Source: Neobacillus pocheonensis (GTDB lineage: Bacteria > Bacillota > Bacilli > Bacillales > Cytobacillaceae). Taken from it: a DNA stretch of 64,000 nucleotides. The stretch is taken from positions 2,046,001-2,110,000 of the forward strand of contig JAMQCR010000001.1 of NCBI GenBank assembly GCA_023702235.1, in the 5' to 3' direction. The notes beneath the pieces are model-generated. The model made no database searches. It was given only the letters and a program-made list of their open reading frames with translations, and was not told where the DNA came from. The stretch's first letter is position 1. Each line of letters begins with the position of its first letter. A program made the position numbers and the translations under genes. Positions 1 through 9,627 of the stretch are shown here, piece after piece.

Positions 1-805
1 TGAGACCGCCGGTTATGTTCATGATCACACCATGAGCTCCATTGATGGAAGTTTCCAGTAACGGACTATTTAAGGCTTTCTGCGCAGCTTCAGCAGCACG
101 ATCTTTGCCTTTAGCTATACCAATTCCCATTAAGGCAGTTCCTTTATGGGACATGACCGTTTTCACGTCAGCAAAATCAAGGTTGATTAAACCCGGCACA
201 GCGATTAAATCGGAAATCCCTTGAACACCCTGACGAAGTACATTATCCGCTTCACGGAAAGCTTCTACCATGGGTGTTTTTTTATCTACTATCTCCAATA
301 AACGATCGTTTGGAATAATAATTAGGGTGTCCACTGCTTCTTTCATTTCGTTAATTCCTCTAACCGCGTTTACTGCTCGCTTGTGGCCTTCAAATTTGAA
401 CGGACGTGTTACAACCCCAATTGTCAGGGCACCAAGATTACTGGCAATTTTAGCGATAGCAGGTGCTGCCCCAGTGCCTGTCCCACCGCCCATTCCGGCT
501 GTAACGAAAACCATGTCTGCGCCTGCTAACACTTCTTCGATCTGCTGTTTGCTTTCTTCCGCAGCTCTCATTCCTATTTCTGGATTTGCACCCGCTCCTA
601 GACCTCTTGTCGATGATGCACCGATTTGCATTGTGATCTCTGCTTTTGATTGATTAAGAGCTTGTGCATCTGTATTAACAGCAATAAATTCTACACCCTC
701 AACCCCTGCCTCGATCATTCGGTTCACGGCGTTGTTTCCCCCGCCGCCAACACCGATGACTTTAATCGTGGCATATTGGTCTATATTTGTATCAAAATCC
801 AACAT
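1..805 (-). CDS. ftsZ: Cell-division GTPase FtsZ (partial, runs off the window)
   Basis: Tubulin-like GTPase that builds the cytokinetic Z ring under the membrane. The 268 visible codons read without interruption from [10 protein letters not shown] and carry the T1 loop GVGGGGNNA, the tubulin signature GGGTGTGAA and the catalytic T7 loop NLDFADVK; the C-terminal part lies beyond base 1. The ATG is preceded by TGAGGAGG at good spacing. In Bacillus ftsZ normally follows ftsA directly, but no ftsA sequence lies upstream here; the next 1.7 kb holds only scraps. The stretch after RPF ([20 protein letters not shown]) departs from what I recall of B. subtilis FtsZ. I infer a second, stand-alone ftsZ paralogue or a relocated copy; the family call is secure, the paralogue status is inference. 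Confidence 0.95.
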   Translation of the reverse strand, partial: MLDFDTNIDQYATIKVIGVGGGGNNAVNRMIEAGVEGVEFIAVNTDAQALNQSKAEITMQIGASSTRGLGAGANPEIGMRAAEESKQQIEEVLAGADMVFVTAGMGGGTGTGAAPAIAKIASNLGALTIGVVTRPFKFEGHKRAVNAVRGINEMKEAVDTLIIIPNDRLLEIVDKKTPMVEAFREADNVLRQGVQGISDLIAVPGLINLDFADVKTVMSHKGTALMGIGIAKGKDRAAEAAQKALNSPLLETSINGAHGVIMNITGGL

Positions 806-2141
806 GGTTATTCCTCCTCATTCATCCAAATTTCCTTGATTTCACATTAATCATGGTTGCCCGAAGAACTTCTTCAAATGATTCGAATTTTCCATTTTTT
901 AGGTTAGTAGATTAGGATGCAGCGTATTTTGCAGGTGCATTCTGATTATCTCAAACCAAAACTGTAATCCTGCTAGCATCCTAAAGAAAAAAGAGTCTTC
1001 CTCGAGGTTAACACTTAAATAAGAGTGACAAGTTGTAAACTGCAAAAAAGTTGGAAGATATCGCAACTTGACATGTCTGTGGGTAGGCTTTCCAGCAAGA
1101 GAGCTAGCTATTTAATATATTTGTCTGGCCAAACAAACCAGCCAGTCCACCCCTCTAATTAAAGTTGATAGAACGAATCTCTTACGATTAAATAGTTGTT
1201 TAACATGATTAGTTTTTAGTCTACTTAACCCTATTTCTATTGTCCAGTTAAGTTAAGCCCATTTGTCATATCCATAGAACAGGCATTTCGGCTCAAGGAT
1301 AATAAGGCATTTAGCGCATTAAATAATGAGTGAGGCAGAATTCGCTCCGTAAACTGGCGGTACTCACTTTCCTGAAGCTCCTTTTCACAAGTCGAACTTT
1401 ACTATTCTCAAACTTCAATACATCCAAATCTTTGCCCATCAGCTGAAGCCACACTAAAACAACAATTCCCAATATCTGCATCACCACTCCAAGAAACATC
1501 ACAAGTACAAACACTAAACCTACAACACCCATATAGTTTGAATACTTTTTTAATTCAAAAATCGGGAAAAGTAATAAAATTGGTAAAATCAAGGAAGCTA
1601 TTTTTCATTCCGCTTTCTTTATGTGGTTTCATGCGAATGGAAAGGGTTCGATGTCCGCGGATTAATAACCACCCTTCATAGGGTGGCAATGCTCCGCCCA
1701 AAAATTGATACTTATGATAAATTAGATGGTTCAAGTTAACATAAATAAAGAAACTTTCATGTGTCTACCCATTCGTTGAACCTAAGAGGAGTTATCCATT
1801 AAAATTTGTACCCATTTTTTCACAAATTTGTCGCTATCCCCTGCCTGAAACTATGTCCTTTTTGCCGCCTAGTTCCTATATAAAAGGTAAAAGGGTGGTG
1901 CAAAAAAATGAATTTATAATTAGGTAAGGTTGAAGGTTTTGAACAATATTCGCAATTTACTAGTTTGAAGGAATTTAATTCCCATTTCGAAATTTGTTAA
2001 CTCTTCGGCCATTTCAAAAATCCACAATAGGAGTTAAATTCCTGTTTAAATTGAGGAGAATCGGATCCACAAAATTCTATATTTTTCCTTTTATAAACAA
2101 AAGATTTTGAGAGTATCGTCTTCCTAAGATTCTACAAATAG
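806..2141. other. Gene-poor stretch upstream of ftsZ
   Basis: About 1.3 kb without a convincing gene. It holds one weak minus-strand membrane ORF (listed separately) and a perfect 7-bp hairpin with loop TCAT at 1669-1686 (CCACCCT / AGGGTGG). No ftsA, tRNA or recognisable promoter array was found. The sequence looks like decayed intergenic DNA. Confidence 0.5.
1311..1592 (-). CDS. Short hydrophobic ORF, doubtful
   Basis: A 93-codon frame starting with TTG. It would encode two hydrophobic stretches (around residues 1-10 and 18-52) followed by a basic tail rich in Lys, Arg and Ser. A stop lies just upstream in frame and there is no clear Shine-Dalgarno sequence. No family recognised. It could be a 5'-truncated membrane-protein remnant or chance. 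Confidence 0.2.
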   Translation of the reverse strand: MILPILLLFPIFELKKYSNYMGVVGLVFVLVMFLGVVMQILGIVVLVWLQLMGKDLDVLKFENSKVRLVKRSFRKVSTASLRSEFCLTHYLMR

Positions 2142-2375
2142 CACTACATCATCGTCATCAATGAAAGCAACACAAAGAATATTTCAGAGATAACCGGCAA
2201 ACCTAATCATCCAAAAATCATTCGTCTGCTTGATTTATCTGAACAAAATAAAGATGTCCATGATCCTTACAACACAGGTCATTTTCAGGAAACCTATGAT
2301 CTTATTTCAGAGGGTTGCCGAGCATTACTCGGAAAATACGCATCGTACAGAACTTATAATATGATATCCCGCTAG
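2142..2375 (+). pseudogene. Low-molecular-weight protein-tyrosine phosphatase, C-terminal remnant
   Basis: This frame reads YIIVINESN, then KPNHPKIIRLLDL, then DVHDPYNTGHFQETYDLI and EGCRALLGKY before a TAG. That is the C-terminal third of LMW-PTP enzymes (YfkJ/YwlE type), including the DPY motif whose Asp is the general acid. A TAG stop precedes it in frame, and the N-terminal P-loop CX5R with the nucleophilic Cys is absent. It therefore cannot encode an active phosphatase. It is a 5'-truncated remnant in a decayed stretch. Family call is good from the motif; no start or ribosome site is present. Confidence 0.75.
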
Positions 2376-2518
2376 TATTTTGATTGGCGGAATTCTTTTA
2401 AAGTTAATCAAATCAAATACGATAGGAATAAAGTCTAAAGGAAAATAGTAGGATTTACTTTCCACTTTCATTTCTTAAAAATAAAGAGTAGAAGATTTTG
2501 AAAGGTAGTGTCGATACG

Positions 2519-2947
2519 ATGCTTTATATACGGGATATTGAGAAAATAATTGAAAATACATTGCAAGAGCACAAATTAAATATTGATTATGAAATAAACA
2601 ATAATCTACTTGCACCTATGAGCTTTAATGTATCGACTAATACGATTAAGTTTAACTATTTACAAGTTAATGGATACATAGCTAATATTAACTTTAAAAT
2701 TAAAGAGACAGATGAAGACTGTGTTAAAATTATTCTATATCGTCAGCTCGGTTATTATTTAGCTTTTAAGAAAAACAACCATGATTTAAGGATTTTAAAG
2801 TATTTCGAAGATGAAAAAAAAGCAGAGATACTAACTAGAATAGAAACGAATGCTTGGGAATATGGTAGAACCTTGGTACCTGAGAAACTAGTAAATTCCT
2901 ATGATAAAGTCCGTGAAATAGATAAAATGCTACTAAAAAGCTATTAA
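2519..2947 (+). CDS. Hypothetical protein of 142 residues
   Basis: I chose ATG (MLYIRDIEKI) because GAAAGGT lies about 12 bases upstream; a TTG seven codons earlier is possible. The protein is acidic and basic in patches with no membrane segment. Residues around YRQLGYYLAF resemble the position of a HELGHYL zinc-peptidase helix, but the His and Glu ligands are missing, so any link to ImmA/IrrE-like peptidases is speculative. It ends 29 bases before the NERD gene, which has its own ribosome site, so the two are probably co-transcribed. No function assigned. Confidence 0.6.
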   Translation: MLYIRDIEKIIENTLQEHKLNIDYEINNNLLAPMSFNVSTNTIKFNYLQVNGYIANINFKIKETDEDCVKIILYRQLGYYLAFKKNNHDLRILKYFEDEKKAEILTRIETNAWEYGRTLVPEKLVNSYDKVREIDKMLLKSY

Positions 2948-2976
2948 ATATGATCTGATAGACAAGGAGAAAATAA

Positions 2977-3846
2977 ATGATCTGGATAATTATTTCCACT
3001 TTACTTGCTGCGTCTGTGGCTTGGTTAGCTTACATAGTAAAAAAGGAAAAGATTAAACAAAAAGAAATGAGAAACAACCATTTCCAAGAGTTAACAGCTT
3101 TTAAAGAATTACAAAAAGCTTCGATGGAAACGGCAGCAACTAAGTTCGATGAGAACATTATGCTTTTGAGCGAATCCTACCAACGTGAAATAGAAAAACT
3201 GATGATTGAAAATGAAGATATACGGAAAAATTATAGAAACCAAGGGGAAATCATAACCCATCAGATACTAGAAAATTTTAAATCCGATTTAATTCGAAAA
3301 AAAATCATTCCACCTGACGAAATGATTATTATGCCGAACATTTTTATACCCGAAGAAAACGGTAATAGTCGGCAAATCGATCACCTTGTATTATTATCAA
3401 CCGGTATATATGTAATAGAAACTAAACACTGGGAAGGTCACATAGTGTTGGGATTAACAAGGATGGGCAGCCACAGGTTTTCTTTTTTAGCAGATTTAGT
3501 AGACAGTGAAAAAGAGGAAACGCTTTTATTTAATAAAGATAAGTCGGGAGCATTAACTGTAAAGACGTATGAAAATCCAATTAGCCAGGTTCAAGAAACA
3601 GCCGTCATCCTATCAAATTATTTACAAAGTCAAGATATTACAACATGGATAAACACCCTGGTGTTCTTTAATGACGATGAAAAAGAGGTTCACGATTGGT
3701 CGGATAACAGCATCGTAAAACGGCTGACGAATAAAGAGCAGTTACAACAGTTTTTTATCAATGAGCTTACATCCAAAAATAGAATATATGGAGCTTTTCA
3801 GCTTCAAAATATTAAGCATCTTATCGAAAACGCTCATTATATTTAA
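2977..3846 (+). CDS. NERD-domain membrane-anchored protein
   Basis: The 289-residue product starts with one membrane helix (about residues 2-22), continues as a charged coiled-coil-like region to about residue 105, then holds a NERD (nuclease-related) domain. Visible NERD features are RQIDHLVLLSTGIYVIETKHW, in which Asp, Glu and Lys match the PD-(D/E)xK-like core. The NERD family is predicted to act on nucleic acid, but its substrate is generally unknown. AAGGAG precedes the ATG. It follows the 142-residue hypothetical gene in the same direction. Length and domain order fit stand-alone Bacillus NERD proteins. Confidence 0.85.
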   Translation: MIWIIISTLLAASVAWLAYIVKKEKIKQKEMRNNHFQELTAFKELQKASMETAATKFDENIMLLSESYQREIEKLMIENEDIRKNYRNQGEIITHQILENFKSDLIRKKIIPPDEMIIMPNIFIPEENGNSRQIDHLVLLSTGIYVIETKHWEGHIVLGLTRMGSHRFSFLADLVDSEKEETLLFNKDKSGALTVKTYENPISQVQETAVILSNYLQSQDITTWINTLVFFNDDEKEVHDWSDNSIVKRLTNKEQLQQFFINELTSKNRIYGAFQLQNIKHLIENAHYI

Positions 3847-3921
3847 GTTTGCAAGAATTTATGAGTAATCCGCGTGAGGAAACATAGTAATGGGGGTCTG
3901 CCCCCATTACAAATCGACATC

Positions 3922-4464
3922 TTAAAGCTTTTTTCTATACTCAGCTTCCACTTCTTCAGTAAGCAATCTGGTTGCTTCCCCTACTGTACCTCCTTGAAGA
4001 TCCCAAATACTATTATGGTCTGAAACAGCATTACTAAAGTCACCCACTTGCCATTTCTTTAGAATGCTTCTGTAAAGATCGCTGAGATCAAAAATGTTCT
4101 TGTCTCGTTTAACAACATCAACTAATCTATCAATTCTTGCTTGAGTTGGTTCTAGATACCTCCATTTCTCCGTAGCATAAACCTTAGAATGACTCATGGA
4201 ATGGATAGCGTTTTGAACATCAGCTTTAGTGATCTCTACTGGAAATTCATTTTCCACTTGCGAATCAATTTCTTGATCTTCCTCCATAACTACATCACTA
4301 GCTGTCCATCTTTCAATGACGTCCATTTCTTCGTTATTATCAATAGGCTCTATCATTTTCTGTGATCCTATCAATCTAGTAGATACATAGTATCCAATGC
4401 CCAAGACTAGAATAGCTATAACGACAACGATTGCACTTCTATAATTCCCCATTGTACCCTTCAA
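3922..4464 (-). CDS. DUF6241-type membrane-anchored protein
   Basis: The 180-residue product has one N-terminal membrane helix (about residues 9-31) and an acidic linker. Its C-terminal domain runs from ITKADVQNAIHSMSHSKV to the end, with WQVGDFSNAVSDHNSIWDL and GGTVGEATRLLTEEVEAEY. I recognise this as the DUF6241 pattern of Bacillaceae. Function is unknown. Its start overlaps the preceding 67-codon ORF by 26 bases, suggesting translational coupling. The domain probably faces outside the membrane. Confidence 0.75.
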   Translation of the reverse strand: MKGTMGNYRSAIVVVIAILVLGIGYYVSTRLIGSQKMIEPIDNNEEMDVIERWTASDVVMEEDQEIDSQVENEFPVEITKADVQNAIHSMSHSKVYATEKWRYLEPTQARIDRLVDVVKRDKNIFDLSDLYRSILKKWQVGDFSNAVSDHNSIWDLQGGTVGEATRLLTEEVEAEYRKKL

Positions 4465-4642
4465 TATAGGTTTGACCTGATAACTGCACCAAATCTCTCC
4501 TTAACTTTGGTGTATCTCCCATTACATACACTTGATATTTGGGGTTGTACCTGTTTCTCATGCTGTGGTGAAAATCATTGCCCAGTTTCACTAACTCAAC
4601 AAATAAGCTCTTTTTGTAAATATTTTTTAGCCTCTTTTCCAT
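4439..4642 (-). CDS. Small basic hypothetical protein
   Basis: A 67-codon ORF (MEKRLKNIYKK...) lying 24 bases after the stop of the upstream truncated gene and overlapping the DUF6241 start. It is rich in Lys, Arg and Tyr with no membrane segment. A GGGAGCG-type ribosome site lies 8-10 bases before the ATG. No family recognised. Its position between two co-directional genes with overlap supports it being translated. Confidence 0.5.
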   Translation of the reverse strand: MEKRLKNIYKKSLFVELVKLGNDFHHSMRNRYNPKYQVYVMGDTPKLRRDLVQLSGQTYIEGYNGEL

Positions 4643-4665
4643 GTCATCTTCGCTCCCTTTTGTCT

Positions 4666-5109
4666 TTATTTCAAAAGATGTTCAATGACTAATGCAATTT
4701 TGTGATCGTATGGTTCAATTTCGTCGGCAAGTTGTGTCAAGCGTTTTTGATAATAGGAATCTCTTTCCTTAAGGTCATTCCCTCTTTTTAACTCCTCACC
4801 AATTATTTTCAAATGGTTAATTAACTCAGACATTTGGTCCTCGGATGGTTTTATTCGGTTGATTGTTTCCTGGAATTGGCCAGTTTTTGCAGCTGCAAGT
4901 AACTGCTCTTTAAATGTGTTTTTATTATTTTCATACTGCTCTTTACGATGACCATTCGCTCCAGACGGGTGCGGGAAATTAAAGAGGATTGTTTCATGTT
5001 CGATTTTCCCTTCGTCAACTAGATATCTAAGTACTTCGGAGACTACTTTACCTGTAGGAATAATAACTGCATTTTTTACCTGATTTGAGGCGATTCTTAA
5101 ACGAACTAA
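4666..5109 (-). pseudogene. 5'-truncated gene with uracil-DNA-glycosylase-like motif
   Basis: An open frame of 148 codons with no start codon: a TAG lies immediately upstream and then a terminator hairpin. It reads NAVIIPTGKVVSEVLRYL, then FNFPHPSGANGHRKEQYE, then a charged helical C-terminus. The HPSGANGHR stretch is reminiscent of the HPS motif of uracil-DNA-glycosylase-fold proteins. The family call is tentative. It seems to be the C-terminal part of a gene whose 5' half was lost where the terminator now sits; the two small genes downstream continue in the same direction. Confidence 0.45.
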
Positions 5110-5120
5110 CTATGGTATAA

Positions 5121-5157
5121 CAATCAAAAACCTCGATTAGTTCGAGGTTTTTGATTG
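5121..5157. terminator. Perfect 16-bp terminator hairpin
   Basis: CAATCAAAAACCTCGA pairs perfectly with its complement across a 5-base loop, giving A and T tracts on either side so it can work in both directions. On the minus strand it follows the methyltransferase gene by about 75 bases. Confidence 0.8.
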
Positions 5158-5231
5158 TTTATTATGATCATCTTATTTTATATCATGACATGATTGTAGT
5201 TAAAAAAACGTAGAATGCACCGGCAACGAAA

Positions 5232-5792
5232 TTACAGTTTCTGACAAAATATCGTTTGCCGTCCCTTTTGTTCATTTTCTTCAAAAAAGAGAACTGTCCA
5301 ATCGTTAAATTCAGCTAACAACTCTTTTGGCTGCAGTTTATATTGATTAGATACGCCTTGGTCCTCGATCTGAGGTGACTGATGAAAGGTTTCCATGAAA
5401 AAATAACCACTCTCTTTGATGATGCTCTTAACAAGGGGAAAAAGCTTGCGATCAAGGTAATAAGTAATAACAACTAAGTGAAAAGATTGGTTTTGCCAAT
5501 TAAGATTTTTCAATTCCGTCAGATCGCATACCCTAGGGTGGATTTTGAGATTATATTTTGCAGCCTGTTCTTGGAGATAATTGATAGCAACGTCAGAAAT
5601 ATCCGTCGCCTGGACTTGATAGTTCATCCGCGCAAGGAACAAACTGTTTCCTCCAAGACCACAAGCAAGATCAAGTGCGGTTCCTCCTTTAAGGTAAGCA
5701 GCCAGATTCTTTAATCTGGGATTCGGTGCAGGTTCCTGCAGCTGCTCAATACGTTCTTTATGTTTCGTATTCCATTTCGTTCTAGTGTTCAT
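5232..5792 (-). CDS. Class I SAM-dependent methyltransferase
   Basis: The 186-residue product is a Rossmann-fold methyltransferase of TehB/Methyltransf_11-like size. Motif I is LDLACGLGGNSLFLA at about residues 38-52, followed by the acidic loop VQATDISDVAIN and the post-motif CDLTELKN. The substrate cannot be told from sequence. The ATG has GGAGGAA upstream. It stands alone between LtrA (29 bases upstream on the same strand) and a strong terminator, so it may share the ltrA transcript. Cytoplasmic, no targeting signal. Confidence 0.85.
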   Translation of the reverse strand: MNTRTKWNTKHKERIEQLQEPAPNPRLKNLAAYLKGGTALDLACGLGGNSLFLARMNYQVQATDISDVAINYLQEQAAKYNLKIHPRVCDLTELKNLNWQNQSFHLVVITYYLDRKLFPLVKSIIKESGYFFMETFHQSPQIEDQGVSNQYKLQPKELLAEFNDWTVLFFEENEQKGRQTIFCQKL

Positions 5793-5821
5793 TTGAAAAA
5801 TTCCTCCACGTAAGTAGCAAA

Positions 5822-6912
5822 TTAAGTGGTTGTTAATTTAGCATAGATGATAAAAAACAGGGTTAATTCCCCCATTATGACAATGTTTGAAACGACCGTA
5901 ATCAAATTAATAATAAAAAAGACTGCTAAAATACCTAAAAATAAACCTAAATGATAAATTTTCAACCGATGGTACTCATGTCTATATTGGTGGAAAACAA
6001 AAGTAGTTGCAAGGAAATAGAGCAATACAGACCCATAAACAAAATATAGGATAAATGAATAATGGACTTTATGTAAACACAACAGTTTTATCGATGCTGC
6101 AATCATACTTAAAGACATTAAAATAAACAGATGGCCGTAAATAATAGTTTGTCCTGCTGTTTGGATCGATTTGTCTACTTTCTTTTCCATATTATCGAAA
6201 TACTGCCACCACATCGATAGGATAAGGACAAATGAAATGATTGAAAATAAGATTAAATACCAATCTCCTTTTTGTGGTTGTATTACAGTAAGAGTGCTGA
6301 CAACAGATTCCCCAAACAGGATTAATGTCAATAAAGCAAATCGTTCTAATAAATGAGCTGTATTTGTCGGAGCTTTCACCAAATACTTTCGCCCGAAAAT
6401 GGGCACAAAAATATCGACAAAAATACCTGCATATAACACAGCATATCGGATCCACGAATCAAAAAAGAGAGAGAAAGATGAGAGAATTATACCGATCCAA
6501 AAACGCGTCCCCAAATAGTGAGCTGTTTTTCTTCTATCTCCTTCTTCTGAACGATGCACAACAAGATATTGAATTGCGGTCAGTACTCTTAATCCGATAT
6601 AGCCAATAAAAAACGGAAGATAGTAACGATCAAAATCAACCGATAAGCTGGCCGTCATAATAAGGACAAAAAACATTTGCAGAATCGTAAATATACGTTG
6701 ATGCAATAAGTCTTGCCAAATCGATTATTAAACATGGTTTGCCCAACCCATGCCCACCAGATAGGGATAAAAATTAAAACAAACTTAAACAAATATTCTA
6801 GAGGAATATAGCCTTCTTCTACATGAAGTAAAATACGAGTCACAGTCGTAACAGCTGCCACAATTAGCAAATCATAAAAGAGCTCTAACCACGTTACTTT
6901 CTTTTCTTCCAT
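5822..6912 (-). pseudogene. Low-temperature-requirement protein A (LtrA) family, one frameshift
   Basis: Polytopic membrane protein family named after Listeria LtrA; molecular function is unsettled. The first frame starts MEEKKVTWLELFYDLLIVAAV, the family's N-terminal signature, and leaves frame after FNNRFGK near 6705-6715. The second frame continues LHQRIFTILQMFFVLIM to the end with about eight more helices. Restoring one base at GGCAAGACTTATTG would give GKDLLHQR and join the two. The gene would then be near full length (about 362 residues). Either a recent single-base loss in a purine run or a sequencing error. Confidence 0.8.
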
Positions 6913-6949
6913 TTTTGCACTCCTCCTATCTTCTAATAGATTATATTAA

Positions 6950-7159
6950 ACTATTGTCATTGGAAGCACAGGTGTTATGAAAACTGGTTGGTTGTCTTAC
7001 AATAATAACTGGTATTTCTTAAATAATGACTGTTCCATGGCTACTGGTTGGGTTTTAACAGGTGGTAAGTGGTATTACCTATATAGCAGTGGTATCATGG
7101 CGCATGACACTAAGATTGGTTCTTATAGATTAGGTCATGATGGTGCTTGGATTAGATAA
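6950..7159 (+). pseudogene. Cell-wall-binding (choline-binding-type) repeat remnant
   Basis: Reads GSTGVMKTGWL, WYFLNNDCSMATGWVL, GGKWYYLYSSGIMA, the aromatic-glycine repeats of CW_binding/choline-binding modules, normally C-terminal in amidases and other wall enzymes. A TAA lies directly upstream in frame, and no ribosome site or catalytic domain is present. It is the 3' tail of a lost surface hydrolase gene. Confidence 0.7.
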
Positions 7160-7250
7160 ATTTTGATTGGAATGAGAGTGGCTAATTAGTCGCTCTTTTT
7201 TATATTGCCTTCGTTAGAGAACAAATCTAAGATTAGTAACATACCATAAT

Positions 7251-7297
7251 AAAAAGAAGTGTCAGAACATCTTAGTGTTTCTGAGCACTTCTTTTTT
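7251..7297. terminator. Bidirectional terminator
   Basis: AAAAAGAAGTG pairs with CACTTCTTTTT, extended by TCAGAACA / TGTTTCTGA with one bulge. It lies just past the stop of the minus-strand sigma-54 regulator and after the plus-strand wall-binding remnant. Confidence 0.8.
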
Positions 7298-7312
7298 GAT
7301 TTAAAAATTTCT

Positions 7313-9356
7313 TTAGCTATACACTCTACACTTTGACTTAAGAAAGTATAAATACTCCATTCCTGCAGCGGTTATCTTCGTGCCTGCCCTACCTCTACCT
7401 TTCACGACAAATCCTTCACTTTCTAAAATATCCAAGCGGCGGCGGATCTGCTGAGGGGACAAAACAAAGTCCGATTCTTTACTTTCACTTGAAATCAGTT
7501 CTCTGCTTGCAGCTTTTCCTTTTTCGTTACATTGCATGATTATTTCCAAGATGAAAGCGCGCTCCCGGATTTCGAGCATACTTTCACATTCGGTATATTC
7601 GGACGCCTCGCTGTCTCCGGCTTGTCCAAGCATGGACGGAAGGTCTTTTTTTGTCACAATATTTCCCTCACAAACCGTCAGCATGTAATCAATTGTGCTT
7701 TTTAATTCCCGTATATTTCCGGCCATTCATATTGCATGAAATACTCCAACACGTCTTGCTCTACCTTTACCCACTTCCCGCTCTTTGTAATGATATGCTT
7801 AATCAAAAGTGGAATATCCCCTCTTCTCTCAATGAGCGGCGGAATGCAGAGATTAAGTACGTTCAGCCGGTAAAACAAGTCTGATCTGAATGAGCCGTCA
7901 CGAATCTTTCCTTGAAGGTCTTTATTCGTTGCGGTAATCACTCGTACATTAATCGGTATAATTCTTCCACCGCCGATTCTGCGAATTTCACCTTCTTGCA
8001 GAACGCGCAGCAGATGTGATTGAACTGTAAGACTTATGTCGCCAATTTCATCCAAAAAGATCGTCCCATTATCCGCCAATTCAAACAGACCTTTCTTGCC
8101 TCCTTTTTGTGCTCCAGTAAATGTCCCTTCTTCGTAACCGAACAATTCACTTTCAAGCAGGCTTTCTGTTAGTGCGCTACAGTTTACAGCCAGAAATGCC
8201 GGTTTTTCCGTAATGAATGCTGATGAATAGCATGCGCAAACAGCTCTTTTCCTGTTCCTGTCTCGCCCTGAATCAAAATCGGATGTTCCGATAAAGCAAG
8301 CTTCTTGGCAATCCGCTTGCGCTCTTTCATTACAGCATGCTCACCGATAATATCATTAAATCCATATTTTGTATGAAATCCTTTATTACGCATTTCTCTT
8401 TGCGCTGTCTTTTCAATTTCAAAGGCTTGATGCACACTCTTGAAAGTTGCAACAATTGTATTTTCTTTCGTCATTTGCAATCGAAAAATGACGACACCCA
8501 CGCCGTCTATGTCAAAGAACTTGCTTTCATCCTTACCGTTCAGGATGAAATCGGTAATATCCCGGCAATTTATCACATGTTCGATATCCTTATTAACTAC
8601 ATCTTGAACAACAACATGAAACAAAGCGGCAAGCCGAGGATTAAATACCGTTATTCGTCCTTCCTGGTTGACGACCAATATTCCATCATCGACAGTTCCC
8701 ACCACATTTTGGATGTGCTCACTCATCTGCTTTGCATCCCGCTCCGCATCTAGCAGTTTACGTTGTAATTCAATGATATTGCTAATATACCTTTCTGAAA
8801 TCTTCGAGGATACATCCTTGTTCAAACCGCAGCATTCTACAACCTCCAGGATTGTTGTCATATCAAAAAGCCGCACACCTATGTCAATTACTTCTTTTAT
8901 GTAAGAGGGACAAAGATGTGTTTCTCCTGGTGAAACTGCAATTTGAACATCCTCATAAAACAAGTTACCCTTCCGAAAAGGGATAAATTGAACATGATCG
9001 ATACCAAGCTGATAGAGGGATTCAATAAGCCTGTTCGTTGCATCATCATCATCATTCACCAGCAGAACTGCTGAACCTTCAGGTATTCTTAAAAGTTTGT
9101 CAATGTATTCATGATGTACTGTTCTCTTGCCTACAATTATTTTCTTGTCATTTAGGCTACACATACCCTTTGTTCTCGTATAAGCAGTATCTGATGAATA
9201 CAAGATAATTGTATCTTCTAGAGTCTGTGGAATTCCCTCATCTGCAGCATGACTTTTAATATGGACAAAGTCTCCAAGTAATTGTTCTAGCTGTTCCTGC
9301 AAGGCATGCTTTGTTTTTTCACTTCCCGCTATAAGTGTAAGTGAGGATTTTGACAT
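7313..9356 (-). pseudogene. Sigma-54-dependent transcriptional activator, two frameshifts
   Basis: Enhancer-binding protein that would open RNA polymerase-sigma-54 complexes. Start is ATG (MSKSSLTL) with AGGAAGG upstream. Order: an N-terminal sensor of about 180 residues, a PAS domain (around VGTVDDGILVVNQEGRI), then the AAA+ domain with Walker A GETGTGKE, GAFTGA-equivalent GTFTGAQKGG and Walker B FLDEIGD. Frame is lost near 8200 in an A run and near 7722 at YEWP-GNIREL. The C-terminus is a winged-helix-like region (LSPQQIRRRLDILESEGFVV) rather than the usual Fis helix. It is divergent from the YfcC-IadA genes, whose sigma-54 promoter faces it, so it is very likely their regulator. Confidence 0.85.
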
Positions 9357-9470
9357 AAAAATACCTTCCTGTCTTTTTATTGGTTCTATTATATCACCAA
9401 AAAAGGACAATAAAGACCAAAAAATATTAATCAAAGCATAAAATTCCCCTAAAAATCAATCTGCCCATAT

Positions 9471-9486
9471 TGGCACAAATTTTGCA
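9471..9486 (+). promoter_or_regulatory. Sigma-54 (-24/-12) promoter
   Basis: TGGCAC-N5-TTGCA matches the sigma-54 consensus exactly at the conserved GG and GC elements. It lies about 140 bases upstream of the carrier gene and is divergent from the sigma-54 activator. A cre-like sequence TGTAAGCGTTTTAG at 9576-9589, between promoter and gene, could add catabolite control, as known for the B. subtilis levanase operon; it matches the consensus only partly. Confidence 0.9.
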
Positions 9487-9627
9487 TATATAAATCAGTG
9501 AAGTGCCTATAGATGTAAAAGGAGGGAAAAAGCAGAATACTGAAAAAAAAGATAGTCTATAGGCGGGTATTTTTTTGTAAGCGTTTTAGTTTACTTCATT
9601 TATTTTAAATACAAAGGAGATATGTGT

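Noticed and set aside
1669..1686. Perfect hairpin CCACCCT-TCAT-AGGGTGG as an IS200/IS605 end
   Set aside because: No transposase or matching second end nearby; a 7-bp hairpin alone is not enough.
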